A DNA stretch of 64,000 nt, taken from assembly GCA_021613335.1 (NCBI GenBank), contig JAJTWR010000266.1:1535001-1599000 (forward strand). The letters run 5' to 3'. Position 1 is the stretch's first letter, and each line of letters opens with the position of its first letter. The notes below the pieces were generated by a model. The model did no database searches, had not been told where the DNA came from, and saw only the letters and a program-made list of their open reading frames with translations. This DNA comes from Whitmania pigra (Eukaryota > Annelida > Clitellata > Hirudinida > Haemopidae). This document shows, in pieces, positions 38,885-53,300 of this stretch. Position numbers and translations under genes: made by a program.

Positions 38885-39084
38885 CTCGGGTTGTTAAAAA
38901 TTCAGTAACAGGTGCATAACTCGACTTGAACAAGGGTCCCCTAGCATTACGAACACGAGGATCAAGAGGGATTAAATGCAATGCGTCGAATTTAAATTTT
39001 TTGTTCGACATTTTCTACCTCTTTTGAATTTTGTTGAAACTTGCGTGTCGTCCATTTTATACAGAAAAATCCCGAGGAACATAA

Positions 39085-39861
39085 ATTGAAGCGACCACCT
39101 CCAGCCATTGTCGAAGTATTCAATATCACCTCAACAGCATGAAACGACATGTCATTTCATTTACCGCCATCAAAATTTTGTCTAATTATGGTTCCTATAA
39201 CCATCGTAACAACGTCGTAATCAGCATCGTCGTCGTCGCATAGATATACTTTAATATTGTCAGGTTAATGACATTGATCACCACGATTACTAATATCTCT
39301 GGCTAGATCGATTGCTGTTTGCCGTAGGTGGCTTGTATCGTTTTGTAAAAAAAAAAGTGGAAACGATGGAAAATTCCGCTCCCATAAGTCTCACATCGAT
39401 CCGAAGATGTTGAATAAGGCGATAGTCTCCATTTTCTGGAAGTTTTTCACATTCTGTCACCGTCCAATCAATTAAAATGTAGATAAATTAATTATTAATC
39501 TTGGCAGATTTAGTAAACTTGTCGGCAAGAAATTGAAAGATGAAACACTTAAGAGATACTCAAGAATCGAGGAGGTATATTTGTTGCTAAACCACTAAAA
39601 ACTTAATGATCACGAAAGTAGCTAGAGTTAATCTCAAGGCAAAGTACGTTTCGATTGCGGATATCAAAACTAGGTATTCACGCGTTGTTGCTGAGTGCGT
39701 ATCTGGCTACGACTATTAAGTCACATTTTATCAAAAATGGAAAGAATATAAAAACATAAGAGTTAAAGAAATTTTAGCATCCTTTTCTTAAACAACATCG
39801 TTTTTTTTTTTTTAAATCAAAACCGATTTTGGAGATTCGAGGATCAGATACCATTTACTGT
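39085..39861. other. Intergenic, between the membrane-protein gene and the EGFR 3' end
   Basis: AT-rich sequence with an A-run at 39348-39356 and a T-run at 39801-39813. No exon is seen. It contains the 3' UTRs of two convergent genes. Confidence 0.5.
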
Positions 39862-42800
39862 TTACAGGAAATCACGTTTAATGTAGGCTATTCCTTCCAC
39901 AATCTTTGATTCAGGGTCTGAAAATTCGTTATAATAATCTGGTCCTAGAACTGTTTTATTCCCAAAAGTCGTTCTGGGAAGATCCTTTGTCATTCCACTT
40001 GTCTTGGTTCCAAACACTGTTTTTAAGTCTAAGGAAAATCATACTTTTATAAATTCTGTAACTTCAGATTGGATAAACATAAAAGATAAATATAATAGAT
40101 AAATCATTTCATTAGTAGATTATTTACAACAAAAATGTAATCTCTTCACTGTTAACCTTCCTCAGGATTTTGATCCATATCCATATATTCAGGATTGTTC
40201 ACGAATAAGGCGGCCGTCTCTTTTTGTTGACCTATATAAATAATGACATTATTGCATCAATAAGTTAGTAACATCTTCCACAAATAGCACCTGCTAAAAA
40301 TTGAGCTACTGGCGTAGCATCACATAACATTATTAGACAATTAGGCAATTTATGCCAAAGTAGCACTTTTTTATTTGGATAATATTTTGCTTGAGCAAAC
40401 TGATAAATATACAGATTTTAGACAAGCAACACTTACTTTTTGGATTCGATTCTAAATAACCTTCGGTGTCGATATTTGGTTGGAAATTCTTAAACTTTTT
40501 ACACTTCTCGTTCTCATAAAATTTCTGTGACTCCAACAATTCTTTTTCATCAATTATCGACGATTTGTGCTGAAATACAAAAAACAATTTTGCTTATCGA
40601 ATTATTAACATTATAAAGGATTGATGGAGTTTTTTTAAAAAAAAGCTTAAAGATACTTTTTTAGTATCAGGTTCATTGGGATAGAACAAATATCTATCGC
40701 TAGATTTGCTTGATCTGTTTTCCTCTAGAGCTGCAGAGGCTGCCACCAAATGACTTAAGGTTCCATCTGTAGATCCCGAGGAATGGGAAGATGGCTGATG
40801 TTCCAGGGAGGGTCTGGACGATGCTTGAGCGCTGTTGACGTATTCCGGAGATGTCTGGAAATTTGTCTCTTCCTCTTCTGCGACCTTAAAGATCAAACAA
40901 TGAGTATAGGTTGCATACCGATCAAATATCAATTTAGTTTTGATTCCAATAATTTCTTTACTCGCGGTTGTCTGTAGCAATTAAATTTCTTTTAAATAAA
41001 ATTTGGTTTAGTCTTCTCTGTGTTGAGGCTAAATAAAAATACCTGTAAAAATTTAAATTTTTGCCAAAAAGCATACTTTGGCAAGGAATGAAGGTTTTTT
41101 CTTAGAGGAAAGCCTTTTTGGGAATGAGAAGATTGGATCGAGATAATCTTCTCCACAGACAAAGTCTTCAGAATCACTAAGTCTCACTTGACGAAGAAGT
41201 TCTGAACGCTGATCCTCAATGAAATCACTTGGGATTCTCTGTCTGTCCCCCTGACATTTAAAAAAATGAAATAATTAATAATTGTTAAATAACCTCGACG
41301 TAATAATAAAAATAAAAATAATAATAATGATGATGATGATGGTGATGACGATGACGACGACGTATAATAAAACATCGCTCAAACTTTAATTAAAACAAAT
41401 GCAATATCGATACATTATTTCATTTATAACCTATCTTTAAAAGAAGACAATAAATATAATTTGCTTTTTACTGTAACGCAAGTATACTGTAAATGTATGC
41501 AAAAACCTCCCAGCTTTCTATGAGAAATGAAAAGATGCAATAACAACTTCACAGAGATGGAGGGAAACGTAAAAATGCAACAAATACAAACTGGAATGAT
41601 AAGATAACGCTTAGAATCCTGGGACATAGCGTCAAATTGCATCTCCAGTTCAAGAAATGTGGGTCTAGAAGCAACATCAACTTCCCAACCTGAATGATCA
41701 AATCACATCGAATTATAAAGTCACAGGTCACGGAATTCAAGCCTATCCTGCTATTAGCAACAGCTTTTAAAATGCATTATCTGATACATAATTTTACTAA
41801 CATTTGAATAAAATCATGTAGACATCAATGGTGCAAATGGATGGCTGCGGAAGTCTCTCTCCATTTTCCAGGTGGGCTGCCACATCCAATGCACTTATGT
41901 CTTCATAAGGTCTCTTTCCATAGTTGTATAATTCCCACAGAGTGACTCCTAAAAAGCCAAAAGAGTATATTCACAATGCAAATTTCAATTACAATATTTC
42001 AGTACATATTCATGCTTAACTTTTTGTAAAAATGGTCGCTTTAGGAAACCCTTTTAAGTGCTTACAACAAGTAATAATTTACTTAAATATTATCTTCTGC
42101 ATCGTAAATTGTGAGTAGATAATACATAAAGAGAATTACCATAGCTCCAGACATCACTTTTGTGGGTGAATATTCTGTGCTGTATTGATTCAAGGGCAAG
42201 CCACTTTACAGGCACCTGATATGATTTTAGAATACTAAAAATTAATTTCTGAAAAATTAATGGCTATCCACAATTTTGATTACCTTTCCTCCAGTGGACA
42301 AAAAACTGTCTTCTTTGGTGAGTAGTTTGGCGAGACCGAAATCAGTTATCTTTACCTGATTGATATCCCGAACTGGAAGACAAATATACTCCTTACTACG
42401 CGATGATATTTCAGACAATGATCAATTTTAACGTAATATAAGGACAAATAGCTATGATGTTAAATATCTGAATTTAAATAACCAAGATGTTACCCAAAAT
42501 GTTTCTTGCTGCCAAGTCTCTATGAACAATACCTTTTTGCTCCAAGTAATTCATACCCTGAAACATTTTTCATAATAAACACACGTGGTTCATCATTTCC
42601 CATAATGCACTTATCCATCTCTCCTCGCTTACCCTGGCAATTTGGGTAGACCACTTAAGCATAGTGTGGCTACCAATAGAGGATCCTCTCTTGCGCACAT
42701 AGTCTAGAAGCGATCCATGTACCACCAGGGGTGTGATAAGCATCATTTGTCTGCTTAGACACACAGCAAGAATCCTTATGCAGCATTGATGGTTCACTGA

Positions 42801-45800
42801 GGCCATGACTCTTGCTTCTTCAAGAAGCTCCTTATGCTGGGCACTTGAAGAACCTTTAGGAATAAATAATAGTCAAAAAAATCAAACTCATCTAGTCAAT
42901 TAAATTAATGTAATCAGTAATGATAACAACAATTATTTTACAGTTACCTTCTGTGAGAACTTTGATTGCCACTGCCACCTTAATGTTTTCATCTTCAGGC
43001 CTCCAAATGCCCTGTCGATTATAAATTGACGTGGATGATTTGAAACAAACTCACGAATTGAACATAAAATATTACCGCTAATGGCAGGACCACATTTTTT
43101 TATGATTTGTAAAAAAAATTAGCTATAACTTGTTACAACTATATTACCCTATAGACAGTTCCAAAAGCTCCTGAACCAATTGTCTCTCCTCTTTCCAATT
43201 CTAACTCCTTGATCAGTCGTATTGAGGCAAGATCAGGTCGTACATTGGTTGGCGTGACAATCTTTAATTGGTTGTTAAAAATAAATATATCCTTATTTCA
43301 TCAAAAATGTTAATCGAAGATAAAAATAATTTTTTACTTAAAAGTAATTCAAGTTATAACCTCCCCCATAGCATAAGCCTCCATTGACTTCATGTGAGCC
43401 TCTAGTTTGGCCTTGTTTATTTCAGCCCTTGCTTTTTGGATCCTCATAATGGCAACAATGACAACCACAACTGCCAATAGACCCAGTCCTCCAACGACTA
43501 ATATCCCCGTCAGCATCTTTGGGTTCTTAGTTCTGGACAAGTGAAAATTCAGTATAAGAGCTTTTTGAAGTCCCAACTTGTTTAGTACTTTTTGAACCAT
43601 TTATTTAACCAATGTTTAACTAACTCACATGGAGGATAAGGAATAGCCATACTGAGAGTCAAATCGACATGCCCTCTGTACAATTCCTTCCTCCAGGAAC
43701 TCTTCTGTTGCTGTCATTTCGGAAGGACAACTGGAGTTGCAGTAAAACTGAAAATTAAAATGTATAAAGTATTTTGTAACATTGTAATAGCATTTAAACG
43801 AATGTCAAGTCTAGTTTCAACACTTTTTATTACATCCTTAGCTCAATTAGTAGAGATTTCAATCACAGGTTATTACAAAAAGATTATCACAGCTGGCAAT
43901 TTCAGTGTAGTATTGCGCTTACATCTTGCTTATGAGGCAATTTCTCCGTTTCATTATACTGTTTCTCTAGATATATTTTGACGTTCCTGAAGTTAAAAAT
44001 AAGTAATTAGTAATGAATCTTTTAATTAATTTGATGGAATGAAAAATTAATTTACAAACAATAAAATTAATGAAATAACTAAAGCTCACTTGCAAGTATG
44101 ACAAGTATCGTTTCTGGGACCATAGCATACATCACATTCGGGATGACATTCCTGGCAAGTACTTTCGAGATCGACATAATATCCTGATGGGCAATTCAGC
44201 TGGCAGACATTTCCAAACCTCACATGCAAACAATCACAGACATCAATTGAGGTTCCCCTTCCATGGCAAGATCTGCATGCTGAGTCGCAGACAAAACAAC
44301 TTTTCTGAAAAATAGTTTGTAACGCTAACTCTATCGTTGACTCATTCATATCTATTTATTTAAAAGTTGTCTGCTTTACATTAAACGTAAAATTGATACT
44401 TTTTAAATTTGATACTTGAGAAACATTTCATCATACATACCACTGTATCTAAAATCTCTAGTCCATTTGTATCGAAAACGTTTAGGAGCCTATTTTCCGC
44501 GTAAGATCCATTGTCACAAGCAATTATTCCGTGTTGTAAACATCTTTTATTTTTCCAACTAAGAATGTGACAATTATTACAACCGCCTTTTTTAAGCTCA
44601 CTAGATGGACCTGTGCATCCATTCTTGCATAACGGGTGACATGGCAAACATGAGTTGTTAGCAGGAAGGAGATAGTTGCCAAAGGAACATTTTTCGACGC
44701 ACTTGTTGCCTTCCTTCAGATTTTTGCAAATTGTGCAGTTTTCTGGGCCCTGTGGTTTCATAAAACACATAGCCGTTTTAATAAGTAGGAAATTATAAAA
44801 TTATAATAGATATTTTAAATCATCATGTTCAATCACTGTGGGTCATATATAATATGATCAGATTACTTTTTTTCATTCAGTCACCAGCTTACCTCTCCTG
44901 AGCAACCATGACACTCGGAATGGCATTTTTTGCACACTTTATTCCCGGCATCAAAGCTGATGTTTAAATCACAGAAAGGAATACAATTTCCTGATAAAAT
45001 GGTAAAATTAGTGAATTTTCTAAGACATTATTATGCGTAACTAACGAGGATTATCTCATTTCATTTAAATGGCAATCACTAGATATGGATTTCATGTTAT
45101 GAATCAAGATTTAAAAAAAATAATTAGAAACGTTAAAAAACCATAATCTCCAGTTTACATTTTTATTTAACTTTTTACCTCCAAACTTGTGAAACACATT
45201 TCAGCTCAACTGGGCAATGAAACGGACTTTCATATATACTGTTCAGTATTTATTGGTGAGTTTATAAGAAACTCTACGAACAATATTTCCAAATAAATAA
45301 AAACATTAATATTTTGGCATTAAAATTTATTATTAAATATCGCGATCTGCTGGAAAATGAGAGTTGTGAAAAAGCATGAAAATGGAGAGGAATTTAATTG
45401 CGAACATTCGCGATAAGAAATTGTCAAAATGCAACGAGGCATTTTTATTAGTTTCATGTGACATTAACATTTTTAATTAAGGTCTGGGAGGTAAAAGGTT
45501 AACTGTTAATTAGTGGAGCGCTTGCATTTTCTTTACCTACAAACTGGAAATTTTTGCAGAATCTACACAATCCATTTCCTGGACCCCAACATCCACCTTT
45601 GCATTCCTCGTCACAAATCTTGTTTTCCTTCCCTAGATAAATTTCAATGTTCTTAAGCTTATTGTAAAATAAATGCTTAAACATTGATAAACAAATAATA
45701 TTCAAGTTCTTCAAAATATTGTCGATTTACATATCAGATAAATATTATTATAAGCAAAAATTTATAGAAATTATCAAAGCTCTCTCAAAGATCTTTAGTA

Positions 45801-48103
45801 ATAAAGACGACGATAATGATGCATAAAGTTACGTACGACACTCTTCAGGATCTCTGTTGTGCTCGACTACCACGTTGCTATAAAAATTATTTTTAATATA
45901 AAAAACAATGATAGGTGAGGCAATAAATTTAAAATTAATAACAAAATCATCATCGTGATTATGAATTTAAATAATTTTCAATTATTTATGATTTACTTTG
46001 AAATGCCTTCAAATGTACTGTTTTCAATATAGCAGAGTTTCGAGTTATTAGTAACTCGTACCTGGCCTGTATGATAATGATACAAATTTTCTTGACTATC
46101 AACAATAACAAAAATCGATACATTGGTGAAATGATTTGTTTGGTGAGCAGATTATTTAACTATACAAAATAAAGACATTAATTGGAGACAAACCCCCAAC
46201 TTCAGTTAGTGAAATTAAGTCCAAGCTTTCCAGTTTATCATTTCGGAATATCCTCAGATCTCCTGCCCCAACTTTTCTTAGTTTTGTTAAGTTGAGGGAT
46301 TTAAGAGACGTTAAGACAATTGACACAGCTCGAGCACTCCTGTAATATAAGAAAGAACAAATAATTGCGATTGTATTAATAATACAATCTAAGATTGCGT
46401 CCCTTGCATATGTAATTTCAAACTAAATGTTTTTGTTTTTAAGTAACAATATATAAAACTCTGTTCCAACTTTTTTAGTCCCTTAACAATTTCCAAGTTT
46501 CTAAAGAAATAGAGATTTGTAAGGTTTCCTTGAACGACCACTCGATCTGAATAAGTTATGAAAATAATGATGAAAATGATAATAAATATCTATTCATGTT
46601 CTACTTCTCCTTACCATTACAATACAGAATTAAGTATTAAATAAAATTTAAAAAAAAATGCCAAAGTTTGAGAGACTGATTACTTACCAGTAACTTCCCT
46701 GATCTTGGAAAGAGATTTTTCAAGTTGAGGCATCGAGAAATTCCTAGTACATAGAACTGAATAATGACTGAATATTTAAATAAAGAATCAAAAAACTTAC
46801 TCATTCTCCACCATATGTTTGTATATCATCAATGGTCCGTCTATGATTGTGCAGTTCTCAAGTCCCCCGATTATGTCATTACTAGACTTGCTTAATGGTG
46901 TTGAGCACACTGAAGTATTCAACGAAACCAATTAACATAACTAGTTATTGTCGCTGTAAGAAATTTTTCCAATTCTCTATCACATGATACAACAATTCAA
47001 TATTCCAGCAATGGATTTTAAAACTGCAAGTACTTAAAGAGTTATTTCTACAGCAAAACTTACTATAATTAAATAAGCTTAATGCTTGAGTAGTGACATG
47101 ATTTTTAATAAATTAAATTGACTTCAGCTTGAGTAATGCCAACCCTTTGGGCATTCTTCTCCCGCTGGACATTCCCTACACACTGCCGCTTCTGTGACGT
47201 AATGGTTGACCGGACACGTTAGAAGACAGCTCCGCTGATGGTGTACGGTATCGTCTTAAAAAAATTAAACACATTTCATTTCATTTATATCATCGCACAT
47301 CATCTAAAATCACTGTTTTTTTTTTTGGAAAATCCACCACATAAGCAGAAGCAGTTCACTTTATGTACAACATGATCGGAGAGTAACTCCCTATTTTTGA
47401 ATATTAATAACTTATTTCTAAATTATAATTCTTGCAATAGGAAATGATAGTGTATAGCATGGAATTTTATTTAAATTGAATTTGATTATTATTATATTGG
47501 TACTGATGACATTATCAACAACATAATATCATCATAACAGCCATCAATATCACCATTTACACCTAAAATCATTATCAAAATATCAGCCTTGGTCGAGTCA
47601 TAACTTAACCATGACTCAAACAAATTTCAACAAAATAAACAATCTAAAAAAGAAAACAGAAAAGCAGGTTTAATTGCCATGCAAGCAGTTTGAAAATATA
47701 TTATTATATTAATATAATATTAAAATACGTTGTATTCATCATGTTGTCATTGTAGTCTGGCCATTTATTATTAATTTATTATTTGGTATTCAATATTTTT
47801 ATATTATATATTATATTTTTTTTCTGCCCTGGATTTAATTCACTATTAACATTTGTGCTGCTGCCGATGATGAAGATGATTATGATAATGGAAACATCAT
47901 ACTAGGGCATTTTTCAAGGCATTCGACTCCGTAATGAAACTTTTCCCCTGGACATTGTTCCATGCAGATGTTTTTGTCTTTGAAATTTCTACAATCCTGC
48001 CATAGAGTTTAAGATAATCTTATTGCAAATGTTTATCTAATGCATTTAATAAGAATATAAAACACATAAAAACACAATAAAAATAATAATGACGATGATG
48101 ATG

Positions 48104-48145
<42 letters not shown>

Positions 48146-50339
48146 TTAATATTAATGATAAATAAATAATCCAATATTTTCTAATATCTAATATATAATA
48201 ATATCGGTCGTTTTGGAACCGATTAAAAGCTTCCTGGTACATACTTTTACATGACACAGGATTATGTATAAACAGTCAATTACACTTTCCACCGAAATCA
48301 ATTATGAAACTAATTGTGGCATTATTCTTCTTGGGATATAACAGGTAATTGTATAAAAAGTAATTGTTTGTGATGCTTTGATATTTATTTAACATTTTGA
48401 AGATGCATGATTAAAGTTTGATACTAAAAATCTTCCGAAAAATGGAGCACAATTTGCCATTACTCGGCCTTATGAATTAGGCTTTATGAGCGTTTACTAA
48501 CGACACAATGTTTCGGATTGTCAGTACATCCGGACAGGCATTCCTTTTCACAACAGGTCAAAGTTCCATTCAGACATCCGGTTGGACATTCAGCATCGCA
48601 AGACTTGCGCCATACTTTAAAATGAATAGCAAACGAATTATGAAAAGGTTAGTATAATATTTGTTATTAAACCTTCAATGAGACACTATCGATCCTATAT
48701 AAGATATCTGAATTTGGTAGTTTGATTAATATGTCAAAATACGCCTTAAAAAGTAAATGGAAAAAACGACATGATAACACTTATTAATTTTAAATTAACC
48801 AATTTATTTACATGATTTTTAATTAAGTCATTACAATAAGCTAAATATAGATTATTTAATTAAATTTTAATTTCGTCCTATTTGTTCGCTGAAATATAGT
48901 AATGTCGAACAGAATAACTAATAAATGCTGCAAATTAGAATTACTTTTTTGGCAAATGTTCTCAGTCCAACAAAACGGGCAACCAGATTTACATGGTGGA
49001 CCTACAAACCGCTTCGACTGTTAATCATTCGATCATTGTAACGTACCTATTAATAACTTTCTTTTTATCGTTTCGTCGACGTCAACTTACAGTTGGTTGC
49101 CAAATTCTTGAGCACCGTATTTTCTTCCCGATAAGTTATATCCTCCCACGATACGTTGTTCATGTTGCAAAGGGCTTCATTACTTTCAATAAGCACTGTG
49201 CCCGTTACAACTTCTGGAAATGATATACTTTAATGAAATAACAGTGAAGCGAAAGAGATTTATATTGGGATAGTGAGTTTTGAATGGAGAGTTTTGGAAT
49301 GCTTTGTTATAGACTAAACTGAGTATCGAAACATAATGGTCATCATAACTCGAACATTGAACAAGGTTAGCCGAATGGGTTGTATGCCTACATGCGGCAG
49401 TAGTAGCAACAGTCGTAATGTATCGTGTTCGCAACCCGCCCTGAACTGCCATGAAGCGCCCTAGGATAGGAGCGCTTTGTAAATGGTGGATCGATTAACA
49501 GGTGCCTTCACATCCTACCTGGATACATAAGGAACCAAAAAAATCGGATAAACCCAAATGCAAATAAATCATCAGGCGAACAATTCAAAGTCAAGCGTTT
49601 GAGAAAGTGACCCTAAGCAAAATGTTGTTTGTCAATCCGCACCAATCCGCACGGGAGTCTTCAACCAATAAGTTAAACGCGGTCAGAAAGTCTCTTTAAG
49701 GATCACTGACTAGAAAGAGGAAATGCATTTAATTTTTGGAAAACATCTCCAAAAACTCGAAGTGGAAACTTCTAGAACTAGCCTTTAAAACCATACCAAC
49801 TAACCTCTAAGAGATGGAAAGACAACATTCTTCAGCCTCTTGTTTCTTACGATGTGGATGCTGCGGTTTTTAAAGAGCTTGATTCCTCTGACTAGCCTCA
49901 GGTTTTTCATGCTGAGTTCGGTTAAGCCAGTGTTTTGAATAAAGATGTAACCGTGGACCTTAACATTTACAAGGATTTACTTATTTGTAATTATTGCAAT
50001 AAAGAATAACGTCACTATCAAGTAATTCGCTGTAATTGCGGACATAAGTATATATACATTTTATAAAGAATTTCAGCTATTAATTTTTGTCTAACTAAAG
50101 TTAAAGTTAAAGAGTTTAATGTAACAAAATTAAAATGATTTGAACTCTGAACTCAGAATATAAATCGCGATCTTTAACCTCTTCAATGGAATCCAGGAAT
50201 GTTGGATCAATTGGATCTGAAAAATCCACAATTTCCACACTTTTGTGTACCACCTTACAATCCTTATAAATCTTCGTTAGGTGATTAGATCTGTTATTGT
50301 TAATGGAATAACCTGGAGCTTGGTCAAGACCCAAGCAAA
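39862..50339 (-). CDS. EGFR: EGFR/ErbB-family receptor tyrosine kinase
   Basis: More than 20 exons run leftward. L1 domain: 50179-50339 ([12 protein letters not shown]), 49805-49958 ([15 protein letters not shown]) and 49091-49213 ([16 protein letters not shown]). Furin-like Cys-rich domain: 48945-49001, then exons near 48.5, 47.95 and 47.2 kb. L2: about 46.2-46.9 kb ([15 protein letters not shown]). Second Cys-rich domain: about 44.1-45.6 kb (CWGPGNGLC). Membrane span about 43.5 kb ([20 protein letters not shown]). Kinase: GSGAFGTVY (43151-43177), VAIK with Lys codon 42961-42963, HRDLAARN (42501-42524), DFG (42335-42343), [10 protein letters not shown], then [11 protein letters not shown]. 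The tail has PEYVN (40834-40848) and PEYMDMD (about 40170-40193), fitting Grb2 (YxN) and PI3K p85 (YxxM) docking. All key kinase residues are present, so an active receptor is expected. The signal-peptide exon upstream of 50339 was not found. The four N-terminal exons are duplicated at 57.1-58.5 kb. Confidence 0.93.
41305..41362. repeat. AAT/GAT/GAC microsatellite in an EGFR intron
   Basis: Compound trinucleotide repeat shifting from AAT through GAT to GAC/GACG units, between exons encoding the cytoplasmic tail. Confidence 0.9.
48073..48152. repeat. (AAT)n/(GAT)n microsatellite in an EGFR intron
   Basis: About 20 AAT-type units preceded by GAT units, between Cys-rich-domain exons. It gives a meaningless Leu/Ser-rich minus-strand frame. 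Confidence 0.93.
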
Positions 50340-53300
50340 CTGAAAACGAGAAATTCTTTAAAGAAAATGCTTACTAGTAAACCAATTTCATCAAAAACAT
50401 TTCAAGTGCGCATTGGTGTTACTATAACTTTGAATAAAGTTTTAGTTTTTAATTTTTACAAATTGAAAAATTTATAATTTATAACAACAAGGTATTCTAT
50501 TTTTACGATTGAAAATGATATTAATACTTGGAAAAAGTAATTTAAGCAACCTTTTCCATCAATTTCACTAAACGTTTTTAAACAAACAATAAGCAACTGT
50601 ATCAGATATGTCTCGAACATGTCCACAATTTTGGAAGAAAATCCACAGATAAAAAAATCACAAACAATATCTAGTTTTAATTTTATTTCTCGTTTTATCA
50701 AAAACTGTCGCGTTATTTTCCAAGAAAATTATTTTTGAAGCCCATCTTTCAAATAATAGCAATAGGTATAAAACTCTGTTGATGAAGAAACTCGATAATT
50801 CTAGCTTTATAAATGCTTGGCCTCATCGTTATTAATAATGGAACAATAACGACTGCAATTCGAGTAATTGCTTCAATTAACCTAGCTTCGAAGATGAAAA
50901 ACACTCCGGAAAAAGGTGTCGGATAGGATTGCTGACACGTCAATGAATAAATTCAGTGAGATTATCAAAATTGTTTATAAGAATTTGACTATGCCTACAT
51001 CTGAAGTTATTTGATCAAAGAATTGATGTGCAGATTCAAATGATATTTAATTGACAACATTTTTCGTACATTCGATCATTCTATTATGTTTACGGGGTAA
51101 GAGATTCTCGCAATCTTGTCAATTAGCCAGAATATTCTTTCTGAAGGGCTTTCGTTCAGCTTCAATGATATATTTATCGCATTCAATAAAGCTCTTCATC
51201 AAGAATTTCTATGCCTAACAATCGTAGGAAGATAAACTCAGTTTCATAAGATAACTCGTCCCAGGCTTAAGGATACAAATGCCAAGATTTTTCTCACCAA
51301 CAGGATGCAATTAAGCAAAGATATTATGGCATCATTTTTATTGCTGACGTTAGCCCCACCAACTGTGTCCACAGCGTCAACTGCACCAATCTTAATTGTT
51401 TGATGCGATTACCAGCTCTTTAAATGAGTTTATTAGCTCTACGAATATTAACTACTAATTCGTGATGTTTTTTCTCAAAAAATTCATTTTAATTGTTGGT
51501 TGTTGCTTCGATTACTTGAAGAGTACAATTAAATGTACAATTATATTTGCTCTTTGTCTAAGAAATCTACAACTCAAAGAGTTTCTCAATGATTAATAAA
51601 TGTCCAATAAGCTAGACAAAATATATATAAATATATAAACATGATCTTGGAATTTGTTTACATGATGTGCGTTAATAATTAAAAATGTACGTGCACAAGA
51701 TCTTAATGGCCGTGAAACCAAAACCATCCGGATGATGAGTTCTCTCAACAAATTAATTTGAAAACAATGTTGTACCGATGTTAAGAAGCGAATTTGACCC
51801 CATTTTGTGCTCCAGATGTTAGGGCTCGGCGACTAAAACAATCGATGAGAAAATGCTAAGAAAAAGAAGGAATTTCGCGGTTCCACTCCAAAAACGCCGA
51901 CTTAATAGTTTTGGCGTGTTAAAGTGGGTTCGACTTGATTTTCAATTGAGTGATGTCACTGCAGATGTTTAGAAGAAATATTTTATATTCCACTCTGAAG
52001 CTTTATTAAAGTGCCGAAAATACAATTATAATAAATTTATGAAGCTCTCGATAAGTTGATAACTGATCTTGTGATTACTTTGAACTTCTTAATATTCCAA
52101 GGATGAAACTTCAAATTGGCTCGTATTCTAAAAATAAATGTTTCAAATTAATGATTGGTCCTTAAATCTGGTATTAATTCTACAGCGAGTATTATATTGA
52201 TAATATGCCCAAGAATGAGAAATTTTTGTAATTAATGCTCAGAAGGCTTCTAATCTGATGCACTTTAAGAATAAAACGGGAATATTTTGGGCGGAATCTT
52301 ACATTAACAAACTCTGAAATTGGAACGTCATAATGTTTGTAAATGTTACTGAGCAATATGAAATTCAAATATAGTTGTGTTCTTTTAGTGTTTGGTTTCC
52401 TCGTTATTTGCTCCAGCATAAAGTTTATTAACTGTCGGGACTTTAGCTGAAATGTATAAAAATTATATTAGTTTACTAAACATTAACTACATTGCAGTGT
52501 CTTCATTAAATCTGTAAGAATGCAAAATAGGATTCTAATTTACTGAAACTGACCACATCGATGACCCATAAAAAATTAGTTTCTTCTGTGGTCTGAAATT
52601 TGCAAGATGGTAGTATTTAATACAAATAAACCTCTTAACAATTAATTGAGTTTAACAGTTTATCAAAGTGGCATTCAAAAATTCAATTATTAAATCGCCA
52701 TGACTGACTAATGATAATCTTCTTATCAACCGGTAGTAATGGGGGTAGTGTGAAGGGTCCTGAAATGAAAAATGAGAATGTGAGATCAGCTCAAATGAAT
52801 GCTGATAGAAATTCACAATAAAATACCATTTTTTGGTAAAACGCGAAGTTTACTATCAAATTTGCGAATTTCCTGCAAAAATTGAGTTTTAATCACGATG
52901 TGGTTAATAATAACAATTAAATTAATATTAATGATTTATAAATTATTAAATGTTATATGTTACTGTCACTTAAAAAGTCCAATGCACGAATGCGCTTATC
53001 ATCGTTACAATCGAATATTCTTTGATCCAACTAAGGAAGAAAGCATAGGCGCAAGGTGCACATAAACTAGATTTGGTCGAATCACAATTAATTGGGCATT
53101 AGTAGCCCATGGCTCAGGATTTGTTGCAATTTGGCTGCTTCTTCAATTCCCAGCAAAGTAACGGGAATACAACCATCTATAGCGTTCAAAACATGAATAA
53201 AGAATTACCCTAAAAAACATTTGGTCCATTGATGTTTATCATCGCCTATTTGTAAAATCAAACTGAAAAACAAAATATTTAGATCATTAATTTAAAAGTG

